Source of the DNA: UBA3222 sp002363035
GTDB taxonomy: Bacteria > Verrucomicrobiota > Verrucomicrobiia > Opitutales > UBA9783
Assembly (NCBI GenBank): GCA_946646575.1
Contig: CAMPCR010000007.1
Coordinates: forward strand, 1-25,844
DNA length: 25,844 nucleotides
Direction of reading: 5' to 3'
The notes below the pieces were generated by a model. That model was not told the DNA's origin. It searched no databases and saw only the letters and a list, made by a program, of their open reading frames with translations. Shown here piece by piece: positions 22,317 to 25,844 of this stretch (position 1 is its first letter; each line of letters opens with the position of its first letter). The position numbers were made by a program, and so were the translations under genes.

Positions 22317-25300
22317 GTGGCAGAGAATGTAAAAAAAGCAATTACGGACGCCAACGAGGCGGTGGCATCGGTGGCGTACGCGTACAGCGAGGTGGTTTCG
22401 ATTTATCCGATTACGCCTTCCTCGCCCATGGCGGATTTCTGCGACCAGTGGTCGGCAAACGGCAAAACGAACCTTTGGGGCAATGTACCCGAAATCATTG
22501 AAATGGAATCGGAAGCGGGCGTGGCGGGACTGGCGCACGGAACCGCTCAAAACGGCGTTTTGACGACAACCTTTACCGCTTCGCAGGGGCTGTTGCTGAT
22601 GATCCCGAATTTGTACAAGCTTGCGGGGGAATTGACGCCCTTTTGCATGCACGTCACCGCGCGCGCTTTATCCACACACGCCTTGTCGATTTACGGCGAT
22701 CAGTCGGACGTTATGGCAACGCGCCAAACGGGCGTTGTTTTACTGGCGTCGCATTCGGTTCAAGCCGCGCAGGACTTGGCGGCAATCGCCCATGTGTGTA
22801 CGTTGAAAGCCAAAATTCCGTTTTTGCATTTCTTTGACGGTTTCCGTACCTCACACGAAATCAACACTTACATACCGTTGGAGGAAACGCACCTGAAAGC
22901 CCTTCTGGATGAGGAAGATTTGATTGCATTTCGCAAACGCGGTCTGAATCCCGACGCACCGATGATGTGCGGAACGGCACAAATGTCGGATGTATATTTT
23001 CAGGGTGCCGAACGCTCCAATCCGTTTTACAATGCCGTTCCCGAAATCATCGAAGCCAAAATGCGGCAACTGGAAGCGTTAACGGGAAGAAGTTATCGGC
23101 TTTTCGAATACACGGGGTCGCCCGACGCCGAACGGGTTTTCGTTGCGATGGGTTCGGGTGCGGAAACTTTAAAACAGACGGTACGTTACCTGATGCAAAA
23201 GGGCGAAAAAGTCGGTGTCGTCAATGTTCATTTGTACCGCCCGTTCTCGGCGAAACACTTTATTCAAGCTCTGCCGACATCGGTTAAAGAAGTGATTATT
23301 CTCGATCGCACAAAGGAACCGGGATCCGTTGCGGAACCGCTCTGCCTGGATGTAACGGCGGCATTACAACAAGCGGTCGATGCGAGAGAATTTCCGCATT
23401 TGCCAAAGATCCTCGGCGGACGTTACGGCGTCGGCATGAAGGAATTCACGCCGACGATGGCGAATGCCGTTCATGAAGCCGCCAAAACGCAAGCATTGAA
23501 GCCCTCCTTTACGGTCGGCATCAACGACGATATTACGCATTTGTCGGTTCCGATTAAAGAAACGCTGGATTTGGAAGGCAAAGACGGCTTTCGCGCGCTT
23601 TTCTTCGGCTTGGCTTCCGACGGAACGGTCGGTGCCAACAAGAATACAATTAAAATCATCGGTCGCGAAACGGAAAAGTTCGCCCAGGCGTACTTCGAAT
23701 ACGATTCCAAAAAATCGGGCGGCATGACGGTTTCGCATCTGCGTTTCGGCGACAAACCGATCGAAGCACCGTATTTAATCCAAACATCACACTTTGTCGG
23801 CTGCCACCAATTCCAATTTTTACGTACGTATCCCGTATTGGAGAAATTGCAAAACGGCGGCGTATTCCTTCTCAATGCGCCGTTCAAACCCGACGAGCTG
23901 TGGGAACAGCTGCCGCTGGACATTCAGCAAACGCTGGTGGAGAAGCAAATTCGTTTTTATGCCATCGATGCCTACGCCATTGCGCAAAAAACCGGCATGG
24001 GCAATCGCATCAATACAATTATGCAGACATGCTTTTTCGCGATTTCCGGCATTTTACCGCAACAAACCGCCATTGAAGCCGTCAAGCACGCCATTCAAAA
24101 AACGTACGGTAAAAAGGGCGATGCCGTGGTTGCCGCCAACTGTGCCGCCGTGGATGCGACTTTGGCGAATTTACATCAAATTTCGCTCAAAGAGATTTCC
24201 GCAACTGAAGAAAAAGCCGCTTCCTTCAACTTATCGGGCGCATCGGAATTCATTCAAACCGTCACCAGGCGTCTGTTGGAGCACAAAGGCGAAGCATTAC
24301 CCGTCAGCGCGTTGCCAATCGGCGGTCGTTGGCCGACAGGCACGGCGTGCTTCGAAAAACGCAACATGGCGCAGTTTATTCCCCAATGGGATCCCGAGTT
24401 GTGCGGTCAATGCACCCGTTGCGTAACAGTGTGCCCGCATGCGGCGTTGCGGTCGAAACATTTCGATAAGGAGTTACTGAAAGATGCTCCCGAAGGTTTC
24501 AAATCCCTGCCCTACCGCTCCAAGGAACCGACAAACGACGTTTTTACTCTGCAGGTCGCACCCGAACACTGCACCGGGTGCGGCTTATGCAGTGAAAGCT
24601 GTCTGTCGCGAAGCCGTACGGATGCGTCGAAAAAAGCGCTGATGATGGTCAAAAAATCGGAAGTATTCGAAGACGCAAAGCGAAATTGGGAATTTTTCGA
24701 AACTCTCCCCTATTCCACCCCTGCAAGTGCACCGTCGGATGCCAAACAGGCGCAGTTCCGACAACCGTTGTTCGAATTTTCGGGAGCATGCGTCGGATGC
24801 GGCGAAACGCCTTATATTAAATTGCTCACGCAACTGTTCGGCGATCGACTTTTAATTGCCAACGCAACGGGATGCTCCTCCATCTACGGCGGGCACTTAC
24901 CGACAACCCCGTACACGAAAAATGCCGAGGGTCGCGGTCCGGCGTGGGCATCATCGCTGTTCGAAGACAACGCCGAATTCGGGCTCGGTATGCGTGTTTC
25001 GGCGGATAAGAAGACTTACCTTGCGCGCCAACTTCTGCGGGAACTGCAACCGCAATTATCGACGAATTTTTCCGCTTTGTTGCAAAAGCCAACCGACGAT
25101 CTGCAACGGAAGCAACATCGGGGGGTGATTGTCGCGCTGAAACAACAGTTAAAAGAGCTTTCGTCCGAAAAAGCGCGTTTGTTGTTGCCGATTGCGGATT
25201 TTTTGGTCGATCGCTCCGTTTGGACGATCGGCGGAGACGGTTGGGCGTACGACATCGGCTACGGCGGATTGGATCACGTATTGGCAAGCGGACGGAAGGT

Positions 25301-25844
25301 GAAAATTTTGGTATTGGATACGGAAGTTTATTCCAACACGGGCGGTCAGCAGTCGAAATCCACACCGTTGGGTGCCGTCGCAAAATTCGCCGCCTCCGGC
25401 AAAGAACGCTCCAAGAAAGATCTCGGTCTGTTGGCAATGAGCTACAAGAGTGTTTATGTCGCTCAAATCGCCGTTCAAACGAACCCGAACCAAGCCGTTA
25501 AAGCCTTTCTCGAAGCCGAAAGTTACGAAGGTCCGGCGTTGATTATTGCCTATTCAAACTGCATCGAGCACGGTTATGATTTGCGTTACGGTGTTGAACA
25601 GCAGCGTTTGGCGGTTGCAAGCGGTTACTGGTCGCTGTACCGTTACGATCCGCGCCTGATGGAGCGCAACCCGCTACAACTCGATGCCGTCGACAACCGC
25701 GTTCCGCTGTCGGAGTACCTGAAACGCGAAAACCGTTTCCAAATTCTGACAAAAACCCAACCGCAACGTGCGGAGCAGTTACTGCGACAGGCGCAGGAAG
25801 CGGTTAATCAACGGGTGGCGTTTTATAAGAAGTTGGCGGAGTAA
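22317..25844 (+). CDS. nifJ: Pyruvate:ferredoxin (flavodoxin) oxidoreductase, single chain
   Basis: 1175 residues, the usual length, complete. The enzyme splits pyruvate with CoA to acetyl-CoA and CO2 and passes electrons to ferredoxin or flavodoxin in anaerobes. Seen: thiamine site part YPITPSSPMAD near the start, RTSHEIN, the SDGTVGANKNT segment of domain III, two ferredoxin-type clusters (C696, C699, C702, C706; C752, C755, C758, C762), the proximal cluster C825, C828, C853 and C1082, and thiamine-Mg binding from GDGWAYD to SNTGG (about 972-1010). All twelve cluster cysteines are present; the last is followed by Leu, not the usual Pro. Start is GTG 22317, with no Shine-Dalgarno; the only in-frame ATG upstream is followed by a stop. 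Confidence 0.97.
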   Translation: MAENVKKAITDANEAVASVAYAYSEVVSIYPITPSSPMADFCDQWSANGKTNLWGNVPEIIEMESEAGVAGLAHGTAQNGVLTTTFTASQGLLLMIPNLYKLAGELTPFCMHVTARALSTHALSIYGDQSDVMATRQTGVVLLASHSVQAAQDLAAIAHVCTLKAKIPFLHFFDGFRTSHEINTYIPLEETHLKALLDEEDLIAFRKRGLNPDAPMMCGTAQMSDVYFQGAERSNPFYNAVPEIIEAKMRQLEALTGRSYRLFEYTGSPDAERVFVAMGSGAETLKQTVRYLMQKGEKVGVVNVHLYRPFSAKHFIQALPTSVKEVIILDRTKEPGSVAEPLCLDVTAALQQAVDAREFPHLPKILGGRYGVGMKEFTPTMANAVHEAAKTQALKPSFTVGINDDITHLSVPIKETLDLEGKDGFRALFFGLASDGTVGANKNTIKIIGRETEKFAQAYFEYDSKKSGGMTVSHLRFGDKPIEAPYLIQTSHFVGCHQFQFLRTYPVLEKLQNGGVFLLNAPFKPDELWEQLPLDIQQTLVEKQIRFYAIDAYAIAQKTGMGNRINTIMQTCFFAISGILPQQTAIEAVKHAIQKTYGKKGDAVVAANCAAVDATLANLHQISLKEISATEEKAASFNLSGASEFIQTVTRRLLEHKGEALPVSALPIGGRWPTGTACFEKRNMAQFIPQWDPELCGQCTRCVTVCPHAALRSKHFDKELLKDAPEGFKSLPYRSKEPTNDVFTLQVAPEHCTGCGLCSESCLSRSRTDASKKALMMVKKSEVFEDAKRNWEFFETLPYSTPASAPSDAKQAQFRQPLFEFSGACVGCGETPYIKLLTQLFGDRLLIANATGCSSIYGGHLPTTPYTKNAEGRGPAWASSLFEDNAEFGLGMRVSADKKTYLARQLLRELQPQLSTNFSALLQKPTDDLQRKQHRGVIVALKQQLKELSSEKARLLLPIADFLVDRSVWTIGGDGWAYDIGYGGLDHVLASGRKVKILVLDTEVYSNTGGQQSKSTPLGAVAKFAASGKERSKKDLGLLAMSYKSVYVAQIAVQTNPNQAVKAFLEAESYEGPALIIAYSNCIEHGYDLRYGVEQQRLAVASGYWSLYRYDPRLMERNPLQLDAVDNRVPLSEYLKRENRFQILTKTQPQRAEQLLRQAQEAVNQRVAFYKKLAE

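Overview
The window looks like a piece of a small-genome, host-associated anaerobic bacterium of moderate G+C. Three things point that way. rpsP, trmD and rplS stand together with no rimM between rpsP and trmD, as I recall for Chlamydiota and relatives. Six genes for aromatic-amino-acid-type permeases are packed into about 8 kb, as expected of a cell that imports rather than makes these amino acids. A single-chain pyruvate:ferredoxin oxidoreductase (PFOR) indicates anaerobic pyruvate oxidation. A PVC-superphylum (Chlamydiota-like) source is my best guess, but it is inference; no rRNA is present to settle it.

Layout. 1-2720: the 3' part of a CAT-anticodon tRNA (probably initiator tRNA), then an AT-rich plus-strand gene for a secreted 820-residue protein made of two tandem copies of one domain. 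Only the second copy keeps a zinc-protease HEIGH motif. A perfect two-way terminator closes this segment. 2989-4355: the minus-strand rpsP-trmD-rplS operon. 4493-8791: a giant minus-strand superfamily 1 helicase fused to a Vsr-like nuclease, a probable defence or DNA-processing protein. 8848-17104: six paralogous HAAAP-family permeases, all on the minus strand, in two sets of three split by a Phd/VapC-type toxin-antitoxin pair. 17105-17791: a regulatory leader, then decayed DNA with a tRNA-like relic and a truncated gene. 17792-21699: three minus-strand genes (a small helical protein and two large paralogous proteins of unknown family) behind a good sigma-54-like promoter. 22077-22183: a highly structured intergenic element. 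22317-25844: nifJ, complete, its stop codon being the last bases of the window.

The most interesting signal is upstream of two permease transcription units. Each has a short GTG-started open frame rich in aromatic codons: 27 codons containing YYFYGW before the 15977-17104 permease, and 34 codons containing YYFFFGFGF before the 8848-9978 permease. Each is embedded in RNA that can pair in alternative ways. This is the design of leader-peptide attenuation, and suggests that the permeases are switched by the supply of charged Tyr, Phe and Trp tRNAs. The translation signals of both leaders are weak and one lies in T-rich DNA, so this is a hypothesis.

The parts fit a lifestyle of amino-acid scavenging from a host or rich habitat, with fermentative energy metabolism, candidate secreted effectors and mobile or defence functions (toxin-antitoxin, helicase-nuclease). 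No secretion apparatus, transposase or CRISPR array is visible here.
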